From assembly GCA_937885235.1 (NCBI GenBank), contig CAKZZK010000270.1, positions 1-14,560 of the forward strand: a stretch of DNA of 14,560 nucleotides, read 5' to 3'. This DNA is from an uncultured Treponema sp. GTDB lineage: Bacteria > Spirochaetota > Spirochaetia > Treponematales > Treponemataceae. The notes beneath the pieces were generated by a model. That model had not been told where the DNA came from. It was given only the letters and a program-made list of their open reading frames with translations, and searched no databases. Position numbers and translations under genes: made by a program. Positions within the stretch are counted from its first letter, which is position 1; each line of letters opens with the position of its first letter. Below, one piece after another: positions 14,421 through 14,560 of the stretch.

Positions 14421-14560
14421 CAAGGCTTCTAGGGTTTGTAGTCAAGGCTTCTAGGGTTTGTAATCAAGGCTTCTAGGGTTTGTAATTAAGGCTTCTAGGG
14501 TTTAAAATTAAGGCTTCTAGGGTTTGAAATTAAGGCTTCTAGGGTTTAAAATCAAGGCTT
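14421..14560. repeat. 22-bp tandem repeat array running off the contig end
   Basis: Seven copies begin at 14421, 14443, 14465, 14487, 14509, 14531 and 14553 (last cut after 8 bases). The 16-base core AAGGCTTCTAGGGTTT is identical in all full copies; the 6-base linker varies in a stepwise way (GTAGTC, GTAATC, GTAATT, AAAATT, GAAATT, AAAATC). Period 22 is not a multiple of three and in-frame TAG codons recur, so it does not encode protein. The 125 bases between the smpB promoter and the array hold no supported gene. Confidence 0.95.

Noticed and set aside
14421..14560. CRISPR array
   Set aside because: The spacers would be only 6 bases and similar to one another, and no cas genes are present; it is a plain tandem repeat.

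Overview
The window looks like one complete contig of a spirochaete, most likely a gut or rumen Treponema of medium GC. The support is the mix of genes: lipoproteins with short lipoboxes, paired MptE/Maf-like (DUF115) proteins, a two-helix membrane protein with a degenerate GGDEF domain, and very acidic repeat proteins. The order ileS followed by a lipoprotein also recalls the TP0452/TP0453 neighbourhood of T. pallidum; that last point is from memory and unchecked. The left end is not genuine. Bases 1-26 are Illumina adapter. Bases 27 to about 606 are AT-richer DNA encoding the C-terminus of a PutP-type sodium/proline symporter, probably from another (Lachnospiraceae-like) organism, joined head-on into ileS just after the place where the KMSKS loop should be.

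Region 1 (about 602-4519, plus strand) is a tight four-gene run: the C-terminal part of isoleucyl-tRNA synthetase, a lipoprotein, a uracil phosphoribosyltransferase-like protein with a long N-terminal extension, and a small TPR lipoprotein. Gaps are 10, 5 and 0 bases.

Region 2 (4537-12534, minus strand) is a coupled operon read leftwards: a 218-aa acidic protein, an in-frame TAA, an 852-aa acidic repeat protein, two DUF115 proteins of about 500 aa each, and the membrane-anchored degenerate GGDEF protein. Start/stop overlaps (TAATG, TTGA, ATGA) link the last four. The 26 codons between the TAA and the next ATG still carry the repeated motif of both flanking proteins, so the two acidic ORFs look like one gene of about 1,097 codons split by a nonsense codon. 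Inference: the operon may serve glycan transfer or another envelope or flagellar task, with the acidic proteins as disordered scaffolds.

Region 3 (12700-14256) is divergent from the operon: an FtsB/DivIC-like division protein overlapping tsaC (t6A synthesis) by ATGA, then convergent smpB. The smpB promoter sits so close to the start codon that the mRNA is probably leaderless. Region 4 (14421-14560) is a 22-bp tandem repeat array that runs off the end, probably where assembly stopped.
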